From CAZHWT01 sp964536215 (GTDB taxonomy: Bacteria; Patescibacteriota; CAZHWT01): 60,716 bases of DNA. Positions within the stretch are counted from its first letter, which is position 1. Each line of letters starts with the position of its first letter. Where the stretch lies: the NCBI GenBank assembly GCA_964536215.1, contig CAZHWT010000004.1:1-60716 (forward strand), written 5' to 3'. The position numbers were made by a program, and so were the translations under genes. Below, one piece after another: positions 1-8,774 of the stretch. The notes under the pieces were generated by a model. It did not search any database. It was not told the origin of the DNA and worked only from the letters and a program-made list of their open reading frames with translations.

Positions 1-470
1 CGTTATTCGAATCAGTTTACCCCGATTTAATCGGGGTTTACGGTTTACAGTTTACAGTTTACGATTTACGATTAGCGATTAGCGATTAGCGATTAGCGAT
101 TAGCGATTAGCGATTAGCGATTAAGGGAATTTTAGCACTGGCGGTATTGTTTATCTTTTGCGTCTTGTACCTTTATTTGGCATTTGGACTCTTCTTCCTT
201 GCCATTTAACTCGCCTACTTGCCTACTCCCGACTTGCCAACTTGCCTACTTGTTGACTGTTATTAGTTACTTTCCGCCAGAGGCGGACAGGAGTTACTTG
301 GCTATTGGTTTGTTTCCGCCAGAGGCGGACAGGCTATGCTTCGTTATTCGCTCCCGCAACTCGATTCAGCTATCACTACGAGCAAACGTGCCAACTTGTC
401 GACTCGTCGACTTGTCGACTTGCCAACTACTCAGCGCAGCTGAACTCGCCAACTGCTCGGCTCCGCCGAG
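1..470. repeat. repeat-rich spacer, composite repeat copy 1
   Basis: No gene is seen here. The spacer holds a palindrome CCCCGATTTAATCGGGG at 20-36, seven perfect copies of GATTAGC at 70-118 followed by GATTAAG, a conserved block at about 124-211 (it contains GAATTTTAGCACT and TTTGGCATTTGGACTC), and two copies of the hairpin TCCGCCAGAGGCGGA at 273-287 and 315-329. The same parts in the same order recur at 5551-5710 and 12430-12630. Confidence 0.85.
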
Positions 471-2078
471 CTACCCCTCAATCACTGGCTCCAATAATTC
501 GTCATCCTCGCCCTCGTGATGACTATGGGGCAACCAAATTCCCGACACTATCGCCGCCACAAACACAATCCCGGCCGCAATCCACATTGCCTCAGACAAG
601 CCTTGCATCCAAGCTGTTTTAGCCGCATCTGTTAAGGTCGCACCCATTGGCCCCATCTTCTCGGCAATTACCAGCGCCCCAGCCAAAGAATTCTCAGCAA
701 CCTGCTGTGCTTGTGTTGGTAGCTGAGTCAAACTACTGCTAATCTTGTCGGTATATGCCGACCCCAAGACTGCCCCCAAAACCGCTACCCCCAAAGCACC
801 GCCCAACTCTCTAGTCGTATCGTTCATCGCCGAACCCATACCTGCCCGGTTGCGCGGCACGGCTGACATCATCATAGTTGTGGCCGGTGTCATGGTCAAA
901 GCCATACCCGCCATCATTACCGCCATGCTGCCCATAATTTCCATATAGGTCGGCACCGTGGGCCACTGAGTCATGATCACAAACGCCGCTGACACCAACA
1001 CCAGTCCGGAAGTTACCGTCCAACGCGTCCCAAACTTTTTCACAATATTCGGCACAAACGGCGACACTAAAATCATCAGCATCATCAAGGGCAGCATCCG
1101 CAACGACGACTCAAATGGTCCATATCCCATGATCAACTGAAACAACTGGCTCATCGAAAAGAAAATCCCCATCAAAGCAAAAAAGACTAAGCTTACTGAC
1201 AGCGCCGAAATTGAGAACGCAGTCCGGCTAAACAGCTTCATGTCCAACATTGGATGCTCGGCCTTTAGCTGCCAGAACACAAAGGCTCCCAAGCCTATCA
1301 ATCCCACCGTCAAACTGGTCATAATATCCGCATGCCACAAGCCATGTGACGGCGATTCAATAATGCCATACACTAGCCCTAACAATCCCACCGTCGATAA
1401 GAATCCTCCCAACCAATCAATCGGCGTATGACGCTCATCATGCGAATTAGGCGTTAACCACTGGTTAAAGGCAATCCCAATCACCCCAACCACTGCACTA
1501 AAAATAAACACCGACTCCCATGAATAATGCTCAATCAAAAATCCGCTCGCAATGGACCCCAAAGCTACCCCACCGCCAGCAATACCACTCCATATGGCAA
1601 TCGCTCGAGCTCGTTGATTACGCGGAAACACATTATTAATAATCGACAATGTCGTCGGCATCACCATAGCCCCACCTAACCCCATTACGGCTCGCGAAAT
1701 AATCACTTCCAACCCATCCTTGGCAAAAAACCCGGCATAGACGGTGCCAGCCAAAAAGATCAGCAAACCAATTTGCATAATCGTCTTGCGGCCAAATCGG
1801 TCGGCTACAGCGCTCGCCGTAAACAACAAACTAGCGAAGACTAGCGAATAAATATCCACCACCCAAGTCAATTGCACCGAAGTTAGATTAAGCTGCTCAG
1901 CCAGGGTCGGTAAGGCTAAATTCAAGCTGCTATTGCCTATCATTACCAGCAATAAGCTAGCGCACAATGTAGCTAAAATTTCCCACCGACGCTTATAGAT
2001 TGACGGCTCAATCCCATCCATCTCCTCATTGGTCGGCTCTGGCGCATGAGTATGCTTTTTAAATAATTTGTTAAACAT
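471..2078 (-). CDS. MFS multidrug exporter, DHA2 (EmrB/QacA) family
   Basis: A 535-residue integral membrane protein with about fourteen hydrophobic segments, the length and count of the DHA2 drug:H+ antiporter family. After a cytoplasmic N-terminus of about 33 residues come the MFS motif A (ADRFGRKT, about residue 91) and the antiporter motif C in TM5 (GIAGGGVALGSIASG, about residue 165). It probably exports lipophilic drugs or cations by proton exchange. The start ATG overlaps the end of the upstream marR-like gene by 8 bases, so the two are an operon and the regulator probably controls the pump. The substrate cannot be read from sequence. Confidence 0.93.
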   Translation of the reverse strand: MFNKLFKKHTHAPEPTNEEMDGIEPSIYKRRWEILATLCASLLLVMIGNSSLNLALPTLAEQLNLTSVQLTWVVDIYSLVFASLLFTASAVADRFGRKTIMQIGLLIFLAGTVYAGFFAKDGLEVIISRAVMGLGGAMVMPTTLSIINNVFPRNQRARAIAIWSGIAGGGVALGSIASGFLIEHYSWESVFIFSAVVGVIGIAFNQWLTPNSHDERHTPIDWLGGFLSTVGLLGLVYGIIESPSHGLWHADIMTSLTVGLIGLGAFVFWQLKAEHPMLDMKLFSRTAFSISALSVSLVFFALMGIFFSMSQLFQLIMGYGPFESSLRMLPLMMLMILVSPFVPNIVKKFGTRWTVTSGLVLVSAAFVIMTQWPTVPTYMEIMGSMAVMMAGMALTMTPATTMMMSAVPRNRAGMGSAMNDTTRELGGALGVAVLGAVLGSAYTDKISSSLTQLPTQAQQVAENSLAGALVIAEKMGPMGATLTDAAKTAWMQGLSEAMWIAAGIVFVAAIVSGIWLPHSHHEGEDDELLEPVIEG

Positions 2079-2538
2079 GTGATTCCTTTCCCAGCTGGGC
2101 AGTCATAATAGTTTGCAATCGGTTATTACCATCAATCAATTGACGTACTTCCTCATCAGACATTTCAGTCAATACTTCTGACAAGAACGCTGTTACCGTT
2201 CCCTCAACCTGCTTCAAATAAGCTTCTCCAGCATCTGTCATCGCCACCAATGTAGTCCGACGGCTATCTGGATCAATCCGCGTCCGAATAAGTCCGTTAT
2301 CCAACAAAATCCCAACCTGTCGGCTAATGGCTGCGTCAGAATGATGCAACTCTCGAGCAATCGCACCTTGCGACAACTCGCCATGCCGCTTTAATACCTT
2401 TAAAACCGGCAAACAAGCCATAGCTCCATCCATGCGCTCATGCAGCGCCGTATGCAGCACTTTAAAAAACAGTTGTCCTGTTAGCCGGTACGACTGCACA
2501 AACTCCGCCATTAATTGTTGTCGGGAAATTTTAGACAC
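2071..2538 (-). CDS. MarR-family transcriptional regulator
   Basis: A 155-residue winged-helix regulator. The central part shows the MarR pattern: a recognition helix around LSQGAIARELHHSDAAIS, then the wing with a DPDSRRTT stretch near residues 87-94. MarR proteins are dimers that repress adjacent efflux genes until a ligand binds. Translation appears to start at GTG (2538). An ATG nine codons downstream is possible, and neither has a clear Shine-Dalgarno. It is co-transcribed with the downstream MFS exporter. A perfect 12-base palindrome just upstream (2548-2559) is a plausible self-operator. Confidence 0.93.
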   Translation of the reverse strand: MSKISRQQLMAEFVQSYRLTGQLFFKVLHTALHERMDGAMACLPVLKVLKRHGELSQGAIARELHHSDAAISRQVGILLDNGLIRTRIDPDSRRTTLVAMTDAGEAYLKQVEGTVTAFLSEVLTEMSDEEVRQLIDGNNRLQTIMTAQLGKESHV

Positions 2539-2547
2539 CAGGGAATC

Positions 2548-2559
2548 TTAACATGTTAA
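2548..2559. promoter_or_regulatory. candidate MarR operator palindrome
   Basis: TTAACATGTTAA is a perfect palindrome starting 10 bases upstream of the GTG of the marR-like gene. MarR proteins usually bind palindromes near their own promoter. The assignment is inference from position and symmetry. Confidence 0.5.
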
Positions 2560-2600
2560 CTATTAACCGGTCAAGGGTCTAAGGAAAAAACAAATCGTCC

Positions 2601-4325
2601 CTAGTCGACCCTTTGCCATATAACTAAGGCCTCAAACGGCATCAAACGTAGTGCCATCAAGTTTACTTCTTCGCCACGACGAGATTCCACATCTAGACTA
2701 GATAAAATAATCCGACCCTCGCCCCCACTCACTTCAACCGACCAAGCCTCTTGGTCAGAAAAATTCACCACCACTATACATGCTTGGTTCGCTTCAGCGC
2801 GTTTAAACGACACTACCTCATCATGGGTAGCACCAAGCAATTCCAATTCTCCAGATGCGAATACCGGTTCTCTACGCCAACGCAACAACTGCTTGTACAA
2901 ACTGAGCCAAGACAGAGGATCGGACGACTCGGTTTCAACGGTACGCTCATGCCACCCAACGCTTAAAGGTAGCCACAATTTTGACTCATCAGCCAGGCTA
3001 AACCCAGCATTCTTCTGCCCACTCCATTGCATCGGCGTCCGGCAACCATCGCGCATACCCAATTGGTCATCACCATCCTGTGCCCCAATCTCACCATCCA
3101 ACATACCGATTTCTTCACCATAATAGATGTACATCTGCCCGGACAACAACGCATTTACCACTGCCGCCGCCCTAGCCTGCGGCTCACCTAATCGGGTCGC
3201 CACTCTCGGCATATCGTGATTCCCATTAACATGACTTGGGGTTGCGCCAGCTGGCAAAGTAGCATAATAGGCGCGCAACAACTCCCGTTGCTTGCTAGCT
3301 CGCCATTCAGCATGCATACGAGTAAAATTGAACGCATTGGCGTGGTCTAAATCAACCGAGTTTAGTTGACCAATAATCCCAGGCCTTGGGTCGCCTTCAA
3401 ACGTAATCCACGTATCTCTTTCAACATACGCCTTCTCATGCAATACCGCTGTTAATTCTTGCAAATAAGGTGTCAACACCGACTCATACGAGGCACTATA
3501 TTTCTGTTGCAACTGGTAGTAGGGATTACCAACCCCTTCAATATAGTCAGGATTGGGCGGCTCATCGCGAAACTTAGGGTCTTTAGCGATAAACATCACC
3601 GCATCCATCCTAAATCCATCCACCCCACGATCTAACCAAAATCGCATCACTTCTTTTAGAGCCACTCGCACTTCTTCATTCTGCCAGTTCAAATCTGGTT
3701 GCTGCGCAGCAAAACTATGCAGATAATACTGACCCCGTTGCTGGTCAAACGTCCAGGCCGAAATCGGTGGCGTATTAGCCCCAGCTGGCACCGCCAGTTC
3801 GCCCTTCTGCCGTTTTAATAACTGAGATCGCGAAAAAACACTGGCCCAATTGTTCGGCGGTCCGCCATCTGGCCCAGCATCGCGCCAAATATACCAATCG
3901 CTTTTGGGATTATCCCGAGACTGTCGAGACTCTTTAAACCACACATGCTGATCCGAAGTGTGATTAATCACCAAATCCACCATCACCTTTAAGCCTAGCC
4001 GCTGCGCTTCCGCCACCACTCCGTCAAAATCAGTCAGCGTGCCAAATCTAGGATCAACGCCACAATAATCGCTTATATCATAACCGCCATCCACCATCGG
4101 AGAAGGGTAAAAGGGCGAAATCCAAATTGCGCTCACACCCAAATCGCGAACATATTCCAAACCAGAGGTAATCCCAAGCAAGGTTCCCTCACCACGATGC
4201 GCTTCACCAGGCTGTCGCACCTCTAAAAAGCTACGAGGATAAATTTGGTAAATCGACGCCGAGCGCCACCTCAAACCAGACCCATCATCTATCGGTTTAT
4301 CTAAAACTGATTCTATGCCTACCAT
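2601..4325 (-). CDS. GH13 alpha-glucosidase / oligo-1,6-glucosidase-like
   Basis: A 574-residue cytoplasmic alpha-amylase family enzyme of the oligo-1,6-glucosidase/sucrose-hydrolase type. It hydrolyses or transfers alpha-glucosyl units of short oligosaccharides or trehalose-like sugars. The four GH13 regions are visible: DLVINHT (region I), GVDGFRMDAV with the nucleophile Asp (II), TFEGDP with the acid/base Glu (III), and NGNHDMPR (IV). The N-terminus runs SIYQIYPRSF, typical of the subfamily. No signal peptide is seen. The frame can be extended nine codons to a TTG, but the ATG at 4325 has a TACTAT box 7 bases before it and no leader, so I start there. The exact substrate is not determined. 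Confidence 0.9.
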   Translation of the reverse strand: MVGIESVLDKPIDDGSGLRWRSASIYQIYPRSFLEVRQPGEAHRGEGTLLGITSGLEYVRDLGVSAIWISPFYPSPMVDGGYDISDYCGVDPRFGTLTDFDGVVAEAQRLGLKVMVDLVINHTSDQHVWFKESRQSRDNPKSDWYIWRDAGPDGGPPNNWASVFSRSQLLKRQKGELAVPAGANTPPISAWTFDQQRGQYYLHSFAAQQPDLNWQNEEVRVALKEVMRFWLDRGVDGFRMDAVMFIAKDPKFRDEPPNPDYIEGVGNPYYQLQQKYSASYESVLTPYLQELTAVLHEKAYVERDTWITFEGDPRPGIIGQLNSVDLDHANAFNFTRMHAEWRASKQRELLRAYYATLPAGATPSHVNGNHDMPRVATRLGEPQARAAAVVNALLSGQMYIYYGEEIGMLDGEIGAQDGDDQLGMRDGCRTPMQWSGQKNAGFSLADESKLWLPLSVGWHERTVETESSDPLSWLSLYKQLLRWRREPVFASGELELLGATHDEVVSFKRAEANQACIVVVNFSDQEAWSVEVSGGEGRIILSSLDVESRRGEEVNLMALRLMPFEALVIWQRVD

Positions 4326-4332
4326 TATCTCT

Positions 4333-4338
4333 ATAGTA
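4333..4338 (-). promoter_or_regulatory. -10 box TACTAT, leaderless start of GH13 gene
   Basis: The box lies 7 bases before the ATG at 4325, so transcription would begin at or next to the start codon. No convincing -35 is seen. Confidence 0.4.
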
Positions 4339-4426
4339 CACGTCCAGACCAAAACTGGGAATCATACTAACAAATCAACCCATCACCGCTAAGGCAACTC
4401 AATTAATGCCCAAACATAGATTCACT

Positions 4427-4460
4427 TATTATATAATACTTTTAAAAGTATTATATAATA
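4427..4460. repeat. 34-base perfect AT-rich palindrome
   Basis: A perfect inverted repeat with no loop. The left arm is TATTATATAATACTTTT and the right arm is its exact complement. It lies between the GH13 gene and the zinc-ribbon gene. It may form a cruciform, act as an AT-rich operator, or be a terminator. A related TATTATATAATACTT stretch occurs in the 15101-15135 palindrome. Confidence 0.8.
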
Positions 4461-4523
4461 ATATAAAATTAACAGAGATAATTAAGAAGAGAGTGAAACC
4501 AAAACCCTACCAGGTTGCTTTTA

Positions 4524-4811
4524 CTATGATTTAGAGGCAGCTTGCTGCGAACTGTCGGATCGTTGCGCCTGACGTTGAGCGAGCCGATCTTCATCTTGTT
4601 TCTCTTTGGCTCTAATCTTAGCCTCTCGGGCACTACGCTGCTTATCTAACTCTTTCTCCAGCGCAGCTTGACACGTTGAATCAGGACAAACCATTAACGT
4701 ACGAGTTAGTTTCGACCTACCACCCAGCGTCTCCAACTCTTCTACCCAAGTTTTTGCTACTATGCGTTCTTTGCCGCATCTCACACATACATTTTTAATC
4801 GTACCGCTCAC
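4524..4811 (-). CDS. small zinc-ribbon-like protein
   Basis: A 95-residue cytoplasmic protein of unknown role. Two Cys pairs, CVRCGK near the N-terminus and CPDSTC about 40 residues later, can bind one Zn ion as a zinc ribbon. The C-terminal half is highly charged (K/E/R/Q) and probably helical. I start at GTG 4811, because AAAGGGGGTC lies just upstream as a Shine-Dalgarno. A longer reading from ATG 4853 would run almost into the terminator hairpin of the upstream gene. It follows the RRM protein gene on the same strand, so a nucleic-acid role is possible but unproven. Confidence 0.7.
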   Translation of the reverse strand: MSGTIKNVCVRCGKERIVAKTWVEELETLGGRSKLTRTLMVCPDSTCQAALEKELDKQRSAREAKIRAKEKQDEDRLAQRQAQRSDSSQQAASKS

Positions 4812-4854
4812 GTAAGACCCCCTTTGCAATCTCCACCAGTACTCCCTATGCAAA

Positions 4855-4876
4855 GCGGATACTTCACAGTATCCGC
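4855..4876 (-). terminator. hairpin after RRM gene
   Basis: Nine-base stem GCGGATACT with a 4-base loop, 15 bases past the stop of the RRM gene. The T tract on the minus strand is short (TTTG), so termination may be partial. Confidence 0.6.
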
Positions 4877-4890
4877 TGCATAAAATCTAT

Positions 4891-5247
4891 TTAGTAACGA
4901 CGCCCACCGCCACCACCGTAACCGCCACCACCACGACGATCCTGGTTATAGCCACCACCGCCACGACCACCGCCAAAATTTCCTCGTGGACGATCTTCCT
5001 TCGGACGAGCCACGTTAACCTCTAGGGTTCGACCCTCGAATTCCTTTCCGTTCCACATCTCAATAGCTGCTTGAGCTTCTTCTTCAGTCGCCATTTCAAC
5101 GAAACCAAATCCTTTAGGCATACCCGTTTCTGGGTCAATTTTAATCCACACCGACTCCACCGTCCCAGCCTGAGCAAACGCTTCGCGCAAAGAATCCTCG
5201 GTCACGCTATTGCGGGATAATCCGCCAACAAATAACTTGTTATTCAT
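4891..5247 (-). CDS. RRM-type RNA-binding protein with RGG tail
   Basis: A 118-residue single-RRM protein. RNP2 (KLFVGGL, residues 4-10) and RNP1 (KGFGFVEM, near residues 45-52) are intact. The C-terminal 35 residues are Gly/Arg/Tyr rich (RGG-like). Such proteins bind single-stranded RNA and are common in cyanobacteria and CPR bacteria, often as cold or stress RNA chaperones. A strong GAGGTG Shine-Dalgarno precedes the ATG. A promoter candidate at 5399-5427 would give a leader of about 145 bases, long for this window, which suggests control at the mRNA level. Confidence 0.95.
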   Translation of the reverse strand: MNNKLFVGGLSRNSVTEDSLREAFAQAGTVESVWIKIDPETGMPKGFGFVEMATEEEAQAAIEMWNGKEFEGRTLEVNVARPKEDRPRGNFGGGRGGGGYNQDRRGGGGYGGGGGRRY

Positions 5248-5398
5248 GAAAAATTCACCTCATTCCGGTTTAAGACTTCAACACAAGGCCAATTTCTGTT
5301 TTATTCTTTCAGGCGCCATTGCACCACGGCCAAATGCACTAATCAAAAAAACCAAACCGGCGAGAAACCCCACTCACATCCTGCTTGTATCTAGGCGA

Positions 5399-5427
5399 AT
5401 TATACCCGAAAAATTGCACTTTGTATA
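5399..5427 (-). promoter_or_regulatory. candidate promoter of RRM gene
   Basis: On the minus strand there is a perfect TATAAT (5399-5404) and TATACA (5422-5427) as -35, with a 17-base spacer. It implies an unusually long 5' leader of about 145 bases. Confidence 0.5.
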
Positions 5428-5843
5428 CAGACGAGCGAGGACACATGGTTCACGAAAGAGACTCTGCACGGCTATTCGCCTGTTCGTAAGTTCGTTTTTT
5501 CGAAGCTTCGTTATTCGAATGTAGTTTGCGATATGCGATTTACGATGAACGATTAGCGATTAGCGATTAGCGATTAGCGATTAGCGATTAGCGATTAGCG
5601 GAATTTTAGCCCTGGTGGTGTTTATTTTTGCATCTTAAACCTTTGTTTGGCATTTGAATTCTTGTATCTTGGCATTTAACGCCTACTCGTCAACTTCCGC
5701 CAGAGGCGGACAGACCATGCTTCGTTATTCGTCTATTCGTACCCGTACTCCGTGCTTCTTACCCCTTCCACCTGCAGCCTCCAGACTGCATACCACTCGC
5801 CTATCTCCCGCTCTCATCCCCCCCATCGTAATTATCCTAAGAG
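5428..5843. repeat. composite repeat copy 2 in spacer
   Basis: No gene. Seven copies of GATTAGC lie at 5551-5599, followed by the conserved block (GAATTTTAGCCCTGG to about 5678), a CCTACTCG stretch, and the hairpin TCCGCCAGAGGCGGA at 5696-5710. The order is the same as in 1-470 and 12430-12630. Confidence 0.85.
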
Positions 5844-5849
5844 TATAAT
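5844..5849 (+). promoter_or_regulatory. -10 box TATAAT, leaderless start
   Basis: Six bases separate this perfect -10 from the ATG at 5856. No Shine-Dalgarno is present. Confidence 0.6.
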
Positions 5850-5855
5850 ACCTCT

Positions 5856-6464
5856 ATGTCCCGCTGGTTCAAAAACCCCTTTACCATCATCGGACTCCTC
5901 CTGGTCCTTTTCGGCTGGAGTCCACTTCTCAGTATTATCTTTCTAGACACTCTCGGTCTCTGGCCAGATCCTAACCCTAACCCCATTGGACCCGGCTTAC
6001 TTTTTTTCTTCACCGGCATGCCGGCCGTCATCTGCCTACTCCTAGGCATCATCATTTCCCTGGCTCATCCACAACAGGCTTCAATTGCGCCGTCCACCTC
6101 CCAACCTTCTCCTCTCCCAGGGCCAAAACTAGGACTCACCGACAATCCTACCACCATTACACCTGCCCATCTCACCTCAGAGCAACAAGCATATATCGAT
6201 AGCCCCAGTTGGGCGGCTAGTTTTGGCCTAGCGTACTTTATTTTCATGGGCACACCCGAAACCTTTTTTCGCCACCTCATCCCCAATCTCAACTACATTC
6301 ACTACATCCAGCACGGTCGCCAACAAGCCTGGCGAGCTCGACATTGGCCAACTTTTGACCAATTCAAAACCAAAAACGACCAACTCGACCAACTAGCCAA
6401 AACCACCATCAGCATCATCACCACCCTAGCCATCATATTCTTCACTTTTATTACCCTTATCTAA
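5856..6464 (+). CDS. hypothetical membrane protein
   Basis: A 202-residue protein that I do not recognise. Two hydrophobic segments lie near residues 9-30 and 45-68, then a Ser/Pro/Gln-rich linker of about 30 residues, a more polar region with a DHW-like aromatic character, and a final hydrophobic segment at the very C-terminus (SIITTLAIIFFTFITLI). The topology suggests three membrane spans with a soluble loop between the second and third. The coding strand is strongly C-rich. It is a single-gene unit with a leaderless promoter. Confidence 0.7.
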   Translation: MSRWFKNPFTIIGLLLVLFGWSPLLSIIFLDTLGLWPDPNPNPIGPGLLFFFTGMPAVICLLLGIIISLAHPQQASIAPSTSQPSPLPGPKLGLTDNPTTITPAHLTSEQQAYIDSPSWAASFGLAYFIFMGTPETFFRHLIPNLNYIHYIQHGRQQAWRARHWPTFDQFKTKNDQLDQLAKTTISIITTLAIIFFTFITLI

Positions 6465-6541
6465 TAGCCACTACGCATCCAGAACTAAGAGTAATTAGCT
6501 ATTCGTATATTCGTTAGTTCGTCTATTCGCAGGAGATTAAC

Positions 6542-6631
6542 GATTAAGAGAATTTTAGCACTAGTGGTGGGGTTTTACTTTTTGCGTCTTGAACCTTTGT
6601 TTGGCATTTTGACTCTTGTTCCTTGGCATTT
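6542..6631. repeat. composite repeat copy 3, partial
   Basis: The conserved block (GAATTTTAGCACTAGTGG to GGCATTT) is present with only GATTAACGATTAAG in front. The long GATTAGC tandem and the CCGCC hairpin are missing. Confidence 0.8.
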
Positions 6632-6695
6632 ACATACCTACTCGAAATATTTTCATCTGCGACTCGCAACTCATTACCCCCAAACCTAACCCCGT

Positions 6696-7502
6696 CTACT
6701 CATACTGCAACTTGCTACCCAATGCCGAATACCCGGTATTCAAATCAGTCAACGTTGCCATATCCTCTTCACTTAACTCAAAGTCAAATACTTCAATGTT
6801 TTCCTGCAAATGCTCAACCTTACTAGCCTTTGGAATTGGCACTACTCCTAACTGTAAATTCCACCGAATCACAATTTGAGCAGGCGACTTACCATGTGCG
6901 TCGGCTATAGTATCCAGCGCTGCCATATTCAGCTTAGTGTTGCGCGTTAATGGACTATACGCTTGAATCACCATACCAGTATCGTTGGCATACTCAAGCA
7001 TTGACTGACTGTGACCAAAGGGGCTCCATTCAATCTGATTTACAGTCGGAGCCTCCTTCGTACTATCCGCCAACTCTTTCAGCTGCTCAATTGAATAGTT
7101 GCTAACCCCAATATCCTTAGTCAGACCTTCCCGCTTGGCCTGCATAAGTCCTTGCCATAGTTCCTGGCCCACGCCGTCTTGTGGTGGTCGATGAATTAAC
7201 ATTAAATCTGCATATTCAATATCCAGCTCCTGTAAATTCTTTTTTGTCGCCTCGTAGGCATCATCTGTCTCTTCAACTTTAGTCACAATATAAAAAGCAT
7301 CGCGATCCAAACCGCTCTGTTTCAAACCCTGGCCAATTCCAGGCTGCGTACCATAGTCACCCGAAGTATCGATCATTGGATAGCCCATTTCCAAGGCCTT
7401 TACAATTGTCCCAGCTGTATCCTCGGTCAACTTCCACGTCCCTAAACCAATAACCGGCATAGCATTGCCCGTATGCAATTGTACTGTTGTATCTTTATTC
7501 AT
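6696..7502 (-). CDS. aldo/keto reductase
   Basis: A 268-residue cytoplasmic NADPH-dependent oxidoreductase with a TIM-barrel fold. The catalytic tetrad is complete: Asp45, Tyr50, Lys75 and His104. The sequence resembles the 2,5-diketo-gluconate reductase branch (MPVIGLGTWKL, near the start; VSNYS; PIPKASK near the cofactor site). I start at ATG 7502, because ACGGAGGT sits 6 bases before it. The reading can extend 21 codons upstream without support. The substrate is probably a small aldehyde or ketone. Confidence 0.95.
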   Translation of the reverse strand: MNKDTTVQLHTGNAMPVIGLGTWKLTEDTAGTIVKALEMGYPMIDTSGDYGTQPGIGQGLKQSGLDRDAFYIVTKVEETDDAYEATKKNLQELDIEYADLMLIHRPPQDGVGQELWQGLMQAKREGLTKDIGVSNYSIEQLKELADSTKEAPTVNQIEWSPFGHSQSMLEYANDTGMVIQAYSPLTRNTKLNMAALDTIADAHGKSPAQIVIRWNLQLGVVPIPKASKVEHLQENIEVFDFELSEEDMATLTDLNTGYSALGSKLQYE

Positions 7503-7659
7503 CAGCTTACCTCCGTTCGTAATTTGTAGAAGCAATTCTACCGTCGTCGAAGCAAGACGGAGCAATCTTGGTAAATGACCACACCAATTAAATTGTCACG
7601 CTTCACTCACAATGACTTATTCACTAGTCAGTCGGATATTCACATCATTCGCATGGCCA

Positions 7660-8619
7660 TCATGCAAATTCCGGCAAAATCTCCTCTGCATAAAACTTTA
7701 TAAACTCCTCCTGATTCGGCCCTACCTGATGTATGTACACATGGGTAAACCCCGCATCGATATACTGCTGAATCTGCTCTAAATGCCGCTTCTTATTCGC
7801 CCCGCATACCATCGACTCCCCAATCTTGTCTGGCGTCACATCCTTAGCTAATTGTTCAAAATGCAGCGGCATGGGTAGCTCTTGCGAAGCTTGTCCAGAT
7901 ATAGCTGATGTTGGCCAATACTTGGCCGCTGTCTGCATCGCCTTTTTCTCATCCACGTCATAACACACACTAGCCTGACCATAAATTGGCTTTCCTTCAC
8001 CGCCTGACTCTTTAAACACATCAATTACTTCCTTATTCGGTGAAGTTGTCACCAAGCCATCGCCAATCTCTCCAGCCAATTGAGCCGATTTAGTCCCCAT
8101 GGCCGACACTGTAATCTTCGGTAATGTTTGGGGCAGAGAATAAATTCTAGCCTGATCAACCGTAAAATAAGCTCCTGGAATATCCGTCACTCGCCCTTCC
8201 CATACCTCTCGGATAATCTCCACCGCCTCCTGCAGCATTTCCATTCGCCGATTTATATTCGGCCACCCTTCTCCCACCACATGCTCATTCAAATTCTCAC
8301 CCGTGCCCACCCCAAAAATAAATCTATCTTCTAACAAGCAGGCTGTAGTCGCTGCCGCCTGAGCCAAAATGACCGGATGAATCCGCATAATTGGACACGT
8401 CACACCCGTCATCACCGGAATCTTTTTGGTCGACTGACTAATCGCTCCCAACACCGCCCAGACAAATCCACTCTGCCCCTGCGCATCTATCCACGGATGA
8501 AAATGATCCGAAATGCTCAAAAACCCAAATCCCGCCTCCTCGGCCAACCGCGCATTCTTCACCAACACCTCCGGCCGATGCTCCTCGCTAGACAATGTGT
8601 ATCCAATCGAAACAGCCAT
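7660..8619 (-). CDS. LLM-class F420-dependent oxidoreductase, G6PDH-like
   Basis: A 319-residue luciferase-like monooxygenase-fold protein, close in pattern to F420-dependent glucose-6-phosphate dehydrogenase and its relatives. The SISDHFHPW stretch (Asp38, His39, Trp43) and a GTGEN motif near residue 105 match the F420-binding and catalytic positions of that family. It would use the deazaflavin F420 for hydride transfer, but the sugar-phosphate substrate is not established. An AGGAGG Shine-Dalgarno precedes the ATG. No F420 biosynthesis gene is in this window, so the cofactor source is open. Confidence 0.88.
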   Translation of the reverse strand: MAVSIGYTLSSEEHRPEVLVKNARLAEEAGFGFLSISDHFHPWIDAQGQSGFVWAVLGAISQSTKKIPVMTGVTCPIMRIHPVILAQAAATTACLLEDRFIFGVGTGENLNEHVVGEGWPNINRRMEMLQEAVEIIREVWEGRVTDIPGAYFTVDQARIYSLPQTLPKITVSAMGTKSAQLAGEIGDGLVTTSPNKEVIDVFKESGGEGKPIYGQASVCYDVDEKKAMQTAAKYWPTSAISGQASQELPMPLHFEQLAKDVTPDKIGESMVCGANKKRHLEQIQQYIDAGFTHVYIHQVGPNQEEFIKFYAEEILPEFA

Positions 8620-8774
8620 AAAACCCTCCTCACTTTCGTACTTTATCTAGAACCTAGAACCTAAAGTCTAAAACCCAGAATCCGCCAGAGGCGGACAAGC
8701 CTAGAACCTTACAATGATACTATCACATTACAGCACACCACAAGAGACAGGCTAAAATTATTTATATGTAAAGT
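8620..8774. repeat. short spacer with hairpin repeat
   Basis: Repeated AACCTAGAACCTA-type text, then TCCGCCAGAGGCGGA at 8691-8705. No gene is seen. Confidence 0.7.

Noticed and set aside
70..118. GATTAGC tandem as a CRISPR array
   Set aside because: Units are 7 bases with no spacers between them; no cas gene is present.
184..622. Open frames over the first repeat region
   Set aside because: They are made of repeat and low-complexity text and overlap the exporter gene in other frames; no ribosome site or family pattern.
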